Origin: CAUPWF01 sp964367905
GTDB taxonomy: Bacteria > Bacillota > Clostridia > Lachnospirales > Lachnospiraceae
Length of the DNA: 30,574 nt
Reading direction: 5' to 3'
Assembly: GCA_964367905.1 (NCBI GenBank)
Contig: CAYIZP010000037.1
Span: 1-30,574, forward strand
Shown: in pieces, positions 6,039-14,237 of the stretch
How positions within the stretch are numbered: the stretch's first letter is position 1
Layout of the letters: the number at the start of each line of letters is the position of its first letter
The notes under the pieces: generated by a model
Told to the model about the DNA's origin: nothing
Database searches by the model: none
What the model saw: only the letters and a program-made list of their open reading frames with translations
Position numbers and translations under genes: made by a program

Positions 6039-8678
6039 CTATTTAGTCTGCTCGTGTAAAACTTCCTTTACCTTATGGAGCGCCTCACGAATACCCTGTG
6101 GATTTTTCCCACCAGCTTGAGCCATATGAGGACGACCGCCTCCACCTCCACCGACAAGTCCTGCAATTGATTTAATCAAATCACCAGCATGTGCACCTTT
6201 TTTCTGTGCTCCGTCAGTCGCTGTTGTCACAAGATTGACTTTACCGTCCTGGGTAGAAGCCAAAACAACAACTCCCTCTCCGATTTTCTCCCTCAAGGAG
6301 TCACCTAGGTCTCGAAGTCCATTCATGTCTACACCTTCAATCTCTGTTGCCAACACTTTGACACCATTAATTTCCACTACTTGATCCATCACATCACCAA
6401 CTGCGTCTTTTGCACGCTTACTCTTAAGGCTTTCATTTTCACTCTGCAACGCCTTTATTTCCGCCATCATACTTGTCAACTTCTGTTCTAATTTATCTGG
6501 CGAAGTCTTCACTAATTTTGCTACCTTATTCAAAGAATCTTCTAACTTATTATAGTATTGAATCAGTCCACTTGATGTCAATGCCTCAATTCTTCTCACA
6601 CCAGCTGCAACTCCAGACTCAGACACTATCTTAAACGCCGTGATAGTTCCTGTATTTGCTACATGAGTTCCACCACATAATTCTTTTGAGAAGTCTCCCA
6701 TGCTTACCACACGTACAACATCGCCATATTTTTCCCCAAACAATGCTGCTGCCCCAGTCTTCCTAGCCTCATCAATCTGCATCAATTCTGATTCAACTGG
6801 TATTCCTTCGTGTATTTGCTCATTTACAAGTCTCTCAACTTCATTAATCTCTTCTTGTGTTAATGCCGAAAAATGAGTGAAGTCAAATCTTAGTCTTTCC
6901 GCATTCACATTAGAACCTGCTTGCTCTATATGATTTCCTAATACCATTTTCAACGCTTTTTGTAACAAGTGTGTCGCACTATGATTTCTACCAGATAACA
7001 TTCTATTTTCTACATCAATCTCTAATGTCGCCTCTGTCTGCACTCGAATCATGCCACTATCTACGATTCCAACATGACCGATTTTTCCACCCAATAATTT
7101 AATGGTGTCTTCTACACGAAACACTCCTTCTGAACTGGTAATACATCCTATATCCGCTGCCTGTCCTCCACTCGTCGCATAGAATGGTGTTTTGTCAACG
7201 ATGATAGTTCCTCGTTCACCCTCTGACAAACAGTCTACCAATTCGTGCTCACCAGCGATTACTGTAATCTTTGATATATAGGTCAAATGATCGTATCCCA
7301 CAAATTCACTTGTAATGCTAGGATCTATAGACTCATAAACTGTCACGTCAGCTCCCATGTAGTTTGTTACACCACGGGCATCACGTGCTTTTTTTCGCTG
7401 AATTTCCATCGATGATTTAAATCCTTCTTCATCTACACTGCATCCTGATTCTTCCAGAATTTCTTTTGTCAAATCAATTGGGAATCCATAGGTATCATAT
7501 AGCTTAAATGCATCATCTCCGCTTAAAACTGTAGAATTATTTTCTGCCATTTTCTTCTGCATCTCTGCCAAAATTCCAAGTCCTTGGTCGATAGTTTTAT
7601 TAAATTGTTCCTCTTCTTTTGCAATCACATTGAATATAAACTCTTTTTTCTCTTCTAACTCTGGATATCCATCCTTTGATCCATCGATTACTGTCTGCAC
7701 TAACTTCACCAAGAAATTTCCATCGATGTTAAGAATTCTTCCATGTCTACAAGCTCGACGAAGCAAGCGACGAAGAACATACCCTCTCCCTTCATTCGAT
7801 GGCATAATTCCATCCGAAATCATAAACGACACGGAGCGCACATGGTCAGTGATTACACGAATCGACACATCTCTCGCCTCATCTTCTTTGTACTGAACAC
7901 CTGCTAAGCCACATACATGTTCTCTCAATGCCTTCACCGTATCTACATCAAAGATTGAATCCACATCTTGAACAACAGCCGCAAGACGCTCAAGTCCCAT
8001 ACCAGTATCGATATTCTTCTGTTCTAATTCTGTATAATTTCCTTTTCCGTCACTTTCGAATTGGGTAAATACATTATTCCATACCTCCATATAGCGATCG
8101 CACTCACAACCTACTGTACAGTCTGGACTTCCACAACCATATTGCTCTCCACGATCGTAGTAAACTTCCGAGCATGGTCCACAAGGACCAGAGCCATGCT
8201 CCCAGAAATTATCTTCCTTACCAAATCTAAAAATCCTTGACTCTGCAATTCCAATTTCCTTGTTCCAAATCTCAAACGCATCATCATCATCTACATAAAT
8301 AGAAGGATATAGTCTATCCTCATCAATCCCTACCACATCGGTAAGAAATTCCCAAGTCCAAGCAATTGCTTCTTTCTTAAAATAATCTCCAAACGAAAAG
8401 TTTCCTAGCATCTCAAAGAAGGTACCATGTCTTGCTGTTTTTCCAACATTCTCAATATCTCCTGTACGAATACATTTTTGGCATGTTGTCATTCGCTTAC
8501 TCGGTGGAATTTCCTGTCCTGTAAAATACGGCTTCAAAGGTGCCATCCCCGAATTGATTAATAATAAACTTTTGTCGTTATGCGGAACCAAAGAGAAGCT
8601 CTTTGCCACTAGATGCTCCTTACTTTGAAAATAATCCAGGAACATTTTTCTTAATTCATTTACTCCATATTGCTTCAT
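6039..8678 (-). CDS. alaS: Alanyl-tRNA synthetase
   Basis: This is a full-length class II AlaRS of 879 residues. The N-terminal aminoacylation core starts MKQYGVNELRKMFLDYF and contains FFEMLGNFSFGDYFKKEA. The editing domain carries the zinc-ligand motifs RNHSATHLLQKAL (HxxxH) and CGGTHVANTG (CxxxH), used to deacylate Ser- or Gly-tRNA(Ala). The C-Ala domain ends with the glycine-rich GGGGGGRPHMAQAGG. I choose the ATG at 8678. A longer frame opens at a TTG at 8696, but that TTG overlaps the GGAGG ribosome binding site of the ATG, and family members begin at MKQYG. No T-box leader is seen upstream. It is housekeeping and is probably transcribed from its own weak promoter after the preceding terminator. 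Confidence 0.97.
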   Translation of the reverse strand: MKQYGVNELRKMFLDYFQSKEHLVAKSFSLVPHNDKSLLLINSGMAPLKPYFTGQEIPPSKRMTTCQKCIRTGDIENVGKTARHGTFFEMLGNFSFGDYFKKEAIAWTWEFLTDVVGIDEDRLYPSIYVDDDDAFEIWNKEIGIAESRIFRFGKEDNFWEHGSGPCGPCSEVYYDRGEQYGCGSPDCTVGCECDRYMEVWNNVFTQFESDGKGNYTELEQKNIDTGMGLERLAAVVQDVDSIFDVDTVKALREHVCGLAGVQYKEDEARDVSIRVITDHVRSVSFMISDGIMPSNEGRGYVLRRLLRRACRHGRILNIDGNFLVKLVQTVIDGSKDGYPELEEKKEFIFNVIAKEEEQFNKTIDQGLGILAEMQKKMAENNSTVLSGDDAFKLYDTYGFPIDLTKEILEESGCSVDEEGFKSSMEIQRKKARDARGVTNYMGADVTVYESIDPSITSEFVGYDHLTYISKITVIAGEHELVDCLSEGERGTIIVDKTPFYATSGGQAADIGCITSSEGVFRVEDTIKLLGGKIGHVGIVDSGMIRVQTEATLEIDVENRMLSGRNHSATHLLQKALKMVLGNHIEQAGSNVNAERLRFDFTHFSALTQEEINEVERLVNEQIHEGIPVESELMQIDEARKTGAAALFGEKYGDVVRVVSMGDFSKELCGGTHVANTGTITAFKIVSESGVAAGVRRIEALTSSGLIQYYNKLEDSLNKVAKLVKTSPDKLEQKLTSMMAEIKALQSENESLKSKRAKDAVGDVMDQVVEINGVKVLATEIEGVDMNGLRDLGDSLREKIGEGVVVLASTQDGKVNLVTTATDGAQKKGAHAGDLIKSIAGLVGGGGGGRPHMAQAGGKNPQGIREALHKVKEVLHEQTK

Positions 8679-8765
8679 TTCTTGTATATCCTCCAATTTT
8701 CTTCTCTATTATTCTAGAAGCTCAGCTTCCTAAATCACAAACATAAAAACCTCGTTTCCATTGCG

Positions 8766-8796
8766 CAAAACAAAGTGGGCATATTGAACGCCCACT
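8766..8796 (-). terminator. Terminator of the small membrane protein gene
   Basis: On the minus strand AGTGGGC (8790-8796) pairs with GCCCACT (8774-8780) around a nine-base loop, and TTTGTTTTG follows. It separates the small gene from alaS. Between it and alaS lies a short GAAGC-TCA-GCTTC hairpin (8717-8729). Confidence 0.8.
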
Positions 8797-8829
8797 AATT
8801 CACGAAACTATTAACTTCCTTCTACCTCT

Positions 8830-8970
8830 TTATTCTGCCGCCTCTTCACGTGCAGCTTTCGCGTTTTTTAGCATTCTAAATTTTTTACCTATCATAATTC
8901 CACCGAAACCAACTGCTCCTAAAACCACAGCCTTCATTATTGTCATAATAAGTTCTGCTACAAAGTCCAT
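8830..8970 (-). CDS. Small membrane protein of 46 residues, function unknown
   Basis: The protein starts MDFVAELIMTIMKAVVLG. A single hydrophobic helix (about residues 6-25) is followed by a basic stretch with GKKFRMLKNAK, then AREEAAE. The ATG at 8970 is preceded by AGGAGG nine bases away; an in-frame ATG at 9012 lies upstream of that site and is not used. It has its own promoter (9011-9039) and terminator, which makes a real gene likely despite its size. The topology is probably N-out/C-in by the positive-inside rule. Small single-pass proteins of this kind often attach to larger membrane complexes, but no function can be assigned. Confidence 0.75.
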   Translation of the reverse strand: MDFVAELIMTIMKAVVLGAVGFGGIMIGKKFRMLKNAKAAREEAAE

Positions 8971-9010
8971 ATCCAAGAACCTCCTATCGTCTCTTCTTAC
9001 TATTACACTC

Positions 9011-9039
9011 ATGATATCATATTAAGGTAAGTATTTCAA
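9011..9039 (-). promoter_or_regulatory. Promoter of the small membrane protein gene
   Basis: On the minus strand TTGAAA (9034-9039) and TATCAT (9011-9016) are 17 bases apart, followed by the gene after about 40 bases. It is back to back with the promoter of the plus-strand filament-like operon. Confidence 0.6.
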
Positions 9040-9049
9040 GCAAAAACTA

Positions 9050-9078
9050 TTTACTTAAGCACTGTATTGTGATAAAAT
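9050..9078 (+). promoter_or_regulatory. Probable promoter of the filament-like operon
   Basis: TTTACT (9050-9055), a 17-base spacer, and TAAAAT (9073-9078). The leader then contains an 8-bp inverted repeat, TCTGTTAT (9107-9114) with ATAACAGA (9127-9134), whose right arm touches the AGAAGGG ribosome binding site. It could therefore modulate translation. The match to consensus is moderate. Confidence 0.45.
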
Positions 9079-9147
9079 ATTTTCGTATGAAATAACATTA
9101 ATATCTTCTGTTATTAAAAGAATACGATAACAGAGAAGGGAATAAAA

Positions 9148-10143
9148 ATGAAACGACGAATGCTACAATTTTTTGCCGTTTTAGCCTTTTCAACGAGTCT
9201 TTTTACATTGACCTCTTGCGGATCATCAGATGCAGCAGCTCCTGGTGATAACTCCGAAGCAGCAACACCTGTTAATGGGGGCAATTCAGAAAATGAAGTC
9301 ACAGATACGAATGCAGTCGGAAGCAGGGACTCTACTCCCATCATTTTAACAACGACAGCAGACGGTTCTAATTTGCTAGAAGGGAATGCTTCGCAGATAG
9401 ATTTGTCTAATACTTCAAAAGGCTATATCATGGTAAAATATACAGGTTCTGCGGAAAAAGTCAAAGCCCAGCTAACATTCCAGGGCTCCGAGCCATATAC
9501 ATATGATTTGACACCAGGAGATGACTATGCTGCATTTCCGATTACATCAGGCAATGGAAGTTACACGCTTACAATCAATGAGAATATCGCTGATACCAAA
9601 TATGCGGTTGTAGATACTGCGGCTTTTGATGTGGCACTAGAAGATGAACTTCTCCCCTTCCTTCATCCTAGCCAATATGTAAATTATACTGCTGATAGTG
9701 AAGCTGTTGCTTTAGGAGCCGAACTTGCCAAAAGTGCTAATAGTGATCTTGAGGCCTTAGAAAATATCTATAATTATGTGATTGGTAATGTAACTTATGA
9801 TTTTGAGCTTGCGGAAAATGTAAAGACATTCTATATACCTGACATTGACACCACATTAAATACTGGCAAAGGAATCTGCTTTGATTATGCAGTATTAATG
9901 ACCGCTATGTTGCGTACGCAAGGAATCCCTACACAGTTAGTGTTGGGTTATGCTGGAGAAGCATATCATGCATGGATTAGTGTCTATACAGATGAAACAG
10001 GATGGATAAGCAATGTGATTGAATTTGATGGAAACGATTGGGTATTAATGGATCCAACATTTGCTTCAACCAATAGCAATAGTCCTGATATTCTAGAATA
10101 TATCGGTGACGGAAAGAATTACAACGCATTATACTTTTATTAA
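9148..10143 (+). CDS. Transglutaminase-like lipoprotein
   Basis: The 331-residue protein has a lipoprotein signal peptide with basic start MKRRM, a hydrophobic core and lipobox LTSC at Cys24. A low-complexity S/A/N/E-rich linker (about 25-65) follows. A beta-rich segment covers about 65-160, then a transglutaminase-like domain to about 310. The Cys-His-Asp triad is visible as GKGICFDYA (Cys244), AYHAWI (His274) and LMDPTFAS (Asp302). Bacterial members are usually Cys proteases or peptide-crosslinking enzymes. It would sit on the outer face of the membrane. It heads the operon of PilC-like, pilin-like and PilT-like genes, so it may process, crosslink or anchor the extracellular subunits; that role is inferred. 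AGAAGGG precedes the ATG by seven bases. The next gene starts 38 bp downstream. Confidence 0.85.
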   Translation: MKRRMLQFFAVLAFSTSLFTLTSCGSSDAAAPGDNSEAATPVNGGNSENEVTDTNAVGSRDSTPIILTTTADGSNLLEGNASQIDLSNTSKGYIMVKYTGSAEKVKAQLTFQGSEPYTYDLTPGDDYAAFPITSGNGSYTLTINENIADTKYAVVDTAAFDVALEDELLPFLHPSQYVNYTADSEAVALGAELAKSANSDLEALENIYNYVIGNVTYDFELAENVKTFYIPDIDTTLNTGKGICFDYAVLMTAMLRTQGIPTQLVLGYAGEAYHAWISVYTDETGWISNVIEFDGNDWVLMDPTFASTNSNSPDILEYIGDGKNYNALYFY

Positions 10144-10146
10144 AAA

Positions 10147-10167
10147 TCACTTGTTAATGACAAGTGA
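10147..10167 (+). repeat. Intercistronic hairpin before the PilC-like gene
   Basis: TCACTTGT and ACAAGTGA form a perfect 8-bp stem with a five-base loop, directly after the lipoprotein stop and just before the next ribosome binding site. No T run follows, so it is not a terminator. It may mark an mRNA processing or stability point between the lipoprotein gene and the rest of the operon. Confidence 0.5.
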
Positions 10168-10181
10168 AGAGAGAGGGATAT

Positions 10182-11222
10182 ATGAAAAAAACAAAACAGT
10201 TATCTGCTAGCGAAATTTCAAACTTATTTGAACAGATGCATATGTTTTCAACAAATGGAATTCCGACCTGGGAAAGCCTAAGCATCATTAGTGAACATTC
10301 TTTAGCCGAAAACAAAAAACTTTATAATACAATGTATGAAATTGTTGCCGATGGTAATTTCCTATCGGTAGCCTTAAAAGAGGTAAGATGCTTCCCCGAG
10401 TATGTAATTAAGATGATAGAGATAGGGGAACAAACTGGTCATATCGAGGAAGTTTATAGTTCACTCGCTAGTTATTACAGAAATCGTGATAATTTGACGC
10501 AATCATTGCGCTCTTCTATCACCTATCCACTGTGCTTAGCCAGCATGGTTCTCATTGTAATCTTCGTTATATTAGTTCAAGTTATGCCCGTATTCGAACA
10601 GGTTTTCGCTCAATTGGGACTCGCTCTCAACTCCGTAGCTTCCGCCTTGTTGGATGTTGGACAATTCTTGAATAGTGCTGCTATGTTTATTGCAATCGCA
10701 TTTGTCGTTCTTGTCGGTTTGTTCTTAATCCTACGCAACACTCAATTTATGCGAAGAAGATTTGTCAAGTTTTATCATAATTCATCTTTGACACGAAAGA
10801 TTGCACATTCCGAGAATGCCAATCGCTTCGCATACTCTATCTCACTCATGCTTGCAGGAGGACTAGACATTATCAGCTCCGTGGAATTTTCACGAATGCT
10901 CATCGATGGCGGAAAACCTCAAGCGAAAGTAACGACCCTCAAAGAGGATTTGGAAAATGGAGCCAGTTTATCAGATGCTCTAATTGATAGCGGGATTTTT
11001 GACGAAAAATATAATGGAATCATCATAGCAGGTATTCGTAGTGGGTCAACGGGACAGATGTTGAGCGATTTAGCGGATCGCTATTATGACGATGCACAGA
11101 GACAGACACAAAAATTACTCTCTGTCATTGAGCCAGCTATTGTTGGTTTGCTTTGTCTTATGATCGGCATGGTAATGCTTTCCGTTATGTTACCACTCAC
11201 TAGCATCCTAGCTGGTATGTAG
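10182..11222 (+). CDS. Type IV pilus/type II secretion inner-membrane platform protein (PilC/GspF family)
   Basis: The 346-residue protein has two T2SSF repeats. The first (about 8-130) contains NGIPTWESLSIISEHS and the conserved IGEQTGHIEEV; the second (about 210-335) contains LMLAGGLDIISSVEFSRML and the matching GIRSGSTGQMLSDLADRYY. Membrane helices are at about 117-137, 166-185 and 318-342, as in PilC/GspF. In these machines it forms the platform that couples the cytoplasmic ATPase to pilin assembly. Family members are usually about 400 residues, so this copy is compact at the N-terminus. The ATG at 10182 has GAGAGGG upstream; a GTG at 10164 lies within the hairpin before that site and is rejected. 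The next gene follows after 11 bases with its own AGGAGG. Confidence 0.92.
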   Translation: MKKTKQLSASEISNLFEQMHMFSTNGIPTWESLSIISEHSLAENKKLYNTMYEIVADGNFLSVALKEVRCFPEYVIKMIEIGEQTGHIEEVYSSLASYYRNRDNLTQSLRSSITYPLCLASMVLIVIFVILVQVMPVFEQVFAQLGLALNSVASALLDVGQFLNSAAMFIAIAFVVLVGLFLILRNTQFMRRRFVKFYHNSSLTRKIAHSENANRFAYSISLMLAGGLDIISSVEFSRMLIDGGKPQAKVTTLKEDLENGASLSDALIDSGIFDEKYNGIIIAGIRSGSTGQMLSDLADRYYDDAQRQTQKLLSVIEPAIVGLLCLMIGMVMLSVMLPLTSILAGM

Positions 11223-11233
11223 GAGGACATCAT

Positions 11234-11560
11234 ATGAAGAGTCCTGTTGTCAACACAATTATAAAACTTTTTAAAAGTTCGCCTTTTTGGTCTATCTGTA
11301 TTTTTGTTGCATTTGTGATTATGATGCTTTCACTAGTACAAACTTTTTCAACGACCGTTTCAGATGAGCAGATTTCTCTTCTAGAAAATGCAGTAAGGCG
11401 AAGCGCAATACAGTGTTATGTTATTGAGGGGAGTTATCCTCCCGACGTTCAGTATCTGGTGGCTAATTATGGCTTATACTACGACGATGACTATATTGTG
11501 CATTATCAAAACCAAGGCGGAAACCTTCTACCTGAAATCGATGTCTTTCATCTAGAATAA
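11234..11560 (+). CDS. Pilin-like single-TM protein 1
   Basis: The 108-residue protein has one membrane helix near the N-terminus (about 18-40) after a short basic segment, then an extracytoplasmic domain. The stretch AVRRSAIQCYVIEGSYPPDV resembles the helix-to-head transition of pseudopilins, where a long amphipathic helix leads to a YP-containing turn. No canonical prepilin peptidase site (G followed by F/M-x4-E) is visible. AGGAGG lies eight bases before the ATG. Placement between the platform protein and the ATPase supports a subunit role; the assignment rests mainly on context and topology. Confidence 0.75.
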   Translation: MKSPVVNTIIKLFKSSPFWSICIFVAFVIMMLSLVQTFSTTVSDEQISLLENAVRRSAIQCYVIEGSYPPDVQYLVANYGLYYDDDYIVHYQNQGGNLLPEIDVFHLE

Positions 11561-11606
11561 AAAATGCAAGACAACGTAACACTATAAAACCAAAGGAGAA
11601 ACAGGT

Positions 11607-12083
11607 GTGAATACAAAAAAACAAGCATTCTCTAGTACAATATTGGTATTTGCACTATTTTTTGCTTATACCATCGGAGCTTTGCTCCTGTCCATTATCG
11701 GTGCCAATGTGTATACCCAAACCGTAGAAGCATCACAAGAAAATTATGACGCAAGAACCTCTGTGGTATATCTCTCTCAGAAAATACGACTGAGTGAACA
11801 AACCGATGCAATTTCCATCCAAACTTTCAACGATACTGACGCTTTGGTCATCACCGAAAGTTATGGGGAATATGATTTCAGTACTTGGATATATATAGAG
11901 GACGGATATTTATGCGAAGCGCTCCTATCCTCAAATGTAGACTTAATTCCAGGAATGGGACAAAAAATCATGCCTCTAACGTCAATGAATTTCACGTTAG
12001 ATGATAACGGTCTATTAGACATCAATGTCATGACTGAAGGCGAACACACATATCACTCAAAGATTTACCTCGAATGTATGTAA
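11607..12083 (+). CDS. Pilin-like single-TM protein 2 (possibly DUF4860-type)
   Basis: The 158-residue protein uses a GTG start with AAAGGAG eight bases upstream. One membrane helix (about 10-35) is followed by an amphipathic helix and a beta-rich domain with LSQKIRLSEQTDAISIQTF and GLLDINVMTEGEHTYHSKIY. The shape is that of a ComGF- or minor-pseudopilin-like protein, and it recalls the proteins grouped as DUF4860 in Clostridia; I have not verified that. No classic cleavage motif is present. It is followed by the next similar gene after 31 bases, within the same operon. Confidence 0.75.
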   Translation: MNTKKQAFSSTILVFALFFAYTIGALLLSIIGANVYTQTVEASQENYDARTSVVYLSQKIRLSEQTDAISIQTFNDTDALVITESYGEYDFSTWIYIEDGYLCEALLSSNVDLIPGMGQKIMPLTSMNFTLDDNGLLDINVMTEGEHTYHSKIYLECM

Positions 12084-12114
12084 TATAACTTATACTAGAA
12101 AGAAAGGTTGACAC

Positions 12115-12546
12115 ATGGATACACAATCAAACAAGCAGATCACGTATTTTTTATTTGAATTAATCGTCAATTGCCTATTATTTGTGATATCAGCTGCTAT
12201 CTGTATTAGTCTATTTGTAGAAGGCTATGTCGATAGCGAAGATAGCAATGCCCTATCCATCGCTATGATAGAAGCATCAAATGCGGCTGAAGTAGCGAAA
12301 TCTAGCGACGGTAATTTAGATTTAATTGCAGATACATATCAAGACGGAGAGATTGCGGATCAATCTTATATTATGTACTATGACGATTCTTGGCACTCAG
12401 TTGCAAGTGAAGAATCATATAAATACTCTCTTGTCATCGATTTAGGAGCATCTACTGATTCTATGATGGACGCTCATATCTATCTGAAACAAACAGATGG
12501 TAAGATTATATATGAATTGAATATATCACATTTTATTCCTGTGTAA
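12115..12546 (+). CDS. Pilin-like single-TM protein 3
   Basis: The 143-residue protein has one membrane helix at about residues 10-34. It then has an acidic, serine-rich extracytoplasmic domain with SNALSIAMIEASNAAEVAKS, an amphipathic helix typical of the region after a pilin stem, and strand-rich sequence to the end. The segment FLFELIV within the helix holds a Glu near the N-terminus, as in pilins, but the preceding Gly of a peptidase site is absent. AGAAAGG precedes the ATG. The acidic composition contrasts with the neutral neighbours. Function is inferred from position. Confidence 0.72.
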   Translation: MDTQSNKQITYFLFELIVNCLLFVISAAICISLFVEGYVDSEDSNALSIAMIEASNAAEVAKSSDGNLDLIADTYQDGEIADQSYIMYYDDSWHSVASEESYKYSLVIDLGASTDSMMDAHIYLKQTDGKIIYELNISHFIPV

Positions 12547-12574
12547 CTGAAAAACACTATAAGGAGATATCCTC

Positions 12575-13015
12575 TTGAAAAACAAAAATTATTTCCAACC
12601 AAAAAAAACAATTATTAGTGTCGGAATGGTGTCGCTCATCACATTTTTCACCATATTGTTACTCACTTCATTCTCGATACTCATCCTATCTTCTTCACAT
12701 TCCGATAGCCGCTATACTCAAATGGCTGCCGATGCCATTATAGCGCAATACGATGTGGATGCAATTGCTGAACAAAAATTAGAAAGTTTATACAATATTT
12801 ATACAAATACAACCTCTGATAATTTTACGTCTGAGCTAAACGGAACAGATTATACAGTCATCGATACACCCGATTTTACAGGAACAGTCGTTACATACAC
12901 CGTTCCTGTAAATGATCAGAAGTATTACTATATAGAAATCGGCTTCCCAAGCAACCCTCAAGAACCTATACAGCGTCTAGCTTGGCAGATGATTACAACA
13001 AGCGAAAGTTTATAA
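12575..13015 (+). CDS. Pilin-like single-TM protein 4
   Basis: The 146-residue protein starts at a TTG, supported by AAGGAG eight bases upstream. A basic N-terminus (MKNKNYFQPKK) precedes one membrane helix containing SVGMVSLITFFTILLLTSF, then helical sequence with SRYTQMAADAIIAQYDVDAI and a strand-rich C-terminus. The helix has a Gly near its start but no Glu at position +5, so it does not match a prepilin peptidase site. Topology and position suggest a minor subunit of the same machine. The rare start codon may lower its expression relative to the neighbours. Confidence 0.72.
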   Translation: MKNKNYFQPKKTIISVGMVSLITFFTILLLTSFSILILSSSHSDSRYTQMAADAIIAQYDVDAIAEQKLESLYNIYTNTTSDNFTSELNGTDYTVIDTPDFTGTVVTYTVPVNDQKYYYIEIGFPSNPQEPIQRLAWQMITTSESL

Positions 13016-13066
13016 ATAAAACCGTAGTGTCAGAAATCAAACCACTAAAAGAATGGAGACAATCAC

Positions 13067-14158
13067 ATGAAAAACGAAGCAATCAAAAAAGAAAAAACGA
13101 CAGTATCACAACAACTCAAAGAAATGGTAGAGAGGGAAGCTGCAGATATATTTATCGTTGCTGGAAAACCTGTCAGTTTCAAAACAAAAAAGCATATCGA
13201 AAACTATGATGACAACCGTGTATTACCAAAAGATGCCGAAGCAACTATTCGCGAGATTTATGAAATTGCTGGTCGTAACATCCAACCTTTGTTTGATCGA
13301 GGAGATGATGATTTTTCATTCTCAATTCCAGGAGTTTCACGTTTTCGTATCAATGCCTATATGCAACGTGGGTCTATCGCAGCAGTTATTCGTGTCGTAG
13401 CCTTTGCACTACCAGATCCAAAGAAGCTATCTATTCCAAATGAAATTCTAGAATTAGGAAACTTGCAACGTGGACTTGTATTGATTACCGGAACATCATT
13501 CAGTGGTAAAACTACTACTCTTACTTGTATTTTAGATAAGATTAACGAAGAGCAGGAAGCTCATATCATTACATTAGAAGATCCGATTGAGTACCTTCAC
13601 TCTCACAAAAAATCTATTATCAGCCAACGTGAAATATCACTCGATACAGGAAGCTATCCAATTGCACTACGAGCCGCACTTCGCCAAAGCCCTGATGTTA
13701 TTCTAATCGGAGAGCTTCGCGATTCTGAAGCAGTCAACATTTCCCTGACAGCTGCTGAAACGGGACATTTAGTATTCTCAGCACTCCATACATTAGGGGC
13801 AGCCAATTCCATCGATCGTTTGGTAGATACATTTGAGGTGAATCAACAAGCACAAGTTCGTATGCAACTCTCTATGGCTCTACAGACTGTAGTTTGCCAA
13901 CAATTATTACCAACCGTAGACGGCGGAGTCATTCCTGCATTTGAAATCATGCACTGTACAAATGCGATTAAAACATTGATTCGTGATGGTCGTACCCATC
14001 AGATTAACTCCATTATTCAGTCGTCAACATCAGAGGGTATGATTAGTATGGACGCTAGCATCTTAAAGTTATATCAAGAGGGACGTATTACAAGAGAAGT
14101 GGCTATGACATACAGCTTAAATCCTGTATTCTTATCACGCCAATTAGATAAAAAATAA
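13067..14158 (+). CDS. PilT-like secretion/twitching ATPase
   Basis: The 363-residue protein has the PilT layout: an N-terminal PAS-like domain (about 1-105), then a RecA-like core. Visible motifs are Walker A GTSFSGKT (142-149), the Asp box TLEDPIEY (169-176), Walker B with DVILIGELRD (210-219, Glu216), and the His box TGHLVFSALHT (from about residue 232). The Walker A reads GTSFSGKT rather than the usual GPTGSGKS. In type IV pili PilT drives retraction and PilB drives assembly; here it is the only ATPase in the operon, so it may serve both. GGAG precedes the ATG by eight bases. It is the last gene before a strong terminator. Confidence 0.9.
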   Translation: MKNEAIKKEKTTVSQQLKEMVEREAADIFIVAGKPVSFKTKKHIENYDDNRVLPKDAEATIREIYEIAGRNIQPLFDRGDDDFSFSIPGVSRFRINAYMQRGSIAAVIRVVAFALPDPKKLSIPNEILELGNLQRGLVLITGTSFSGKTTTLTCILDKINEEQEAHIITLEDPIEYLHSHKKSIISQREISLDTGSYPIALRAALRQSPDVILIGELRDSEAVNISLTAAETGHLVFSALHTLGAANSIDRLVDTFEVNQQAQVRMQLSMALQTVVCQQLLPTVDGGVIPAFEIMHCTNAIKTLIRDGRTHQINSIIQSSTSEGMISMDASILKLYQEGRITREVAMTYSLNPVFLSRQLDKK

Positions 14159-14164
14159 GAGGTT

Positions 14165-14217
14165 GGGGACAGCGGAGATATGAGCAGATGCTCATCCTAC
14201 CACTGTCCCCTTTGTTT
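14165..14217 (+). terminator. Terminator of the filament-like operon
   Basis: GGGGACAG (14165-14172) pairs with CTGTCCCC (14203-14210), and an inner stem ATGAGCA (14180-14186) pairs with TGCTCAT (14189-14195). TTTGTTT follows. It lies seven bases after the ATPase stop and defines the operon end. The opposite strand lacks a T run. Confidence 0.9.
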
Positions 14218-14237
14218 GACGGTTCGTTATCTATGTT

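Noticed and set aside
8679..8696. TTG start giving AlaS six extra residues
   Set aside because: That TTG lies at the GGAGG ribosome binding site of the downstream ATG, and family members start at MKQYG.
8697..8829. T-box riboswitch in front of alaS
   Set aside because: The leader is too short after the preceding terminator, and I see no T-box core sequence or specifier stem; only a small GAAGC/GCTTC hairpin is present.
10147..10167. Terminator between the lipoprotein and PilC-like genes
   Set aside because: No T run follows the stem and the next ribosome binding site is immediately downstream, so the operon is taken as continuous.
13067..14158. Conjugative VirB11-type ATPase
   Set aside because: The partner is a PilC/GspF protein and the motif order matches PilT. 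No relaxase, coupling protein or VirB components are nearby.
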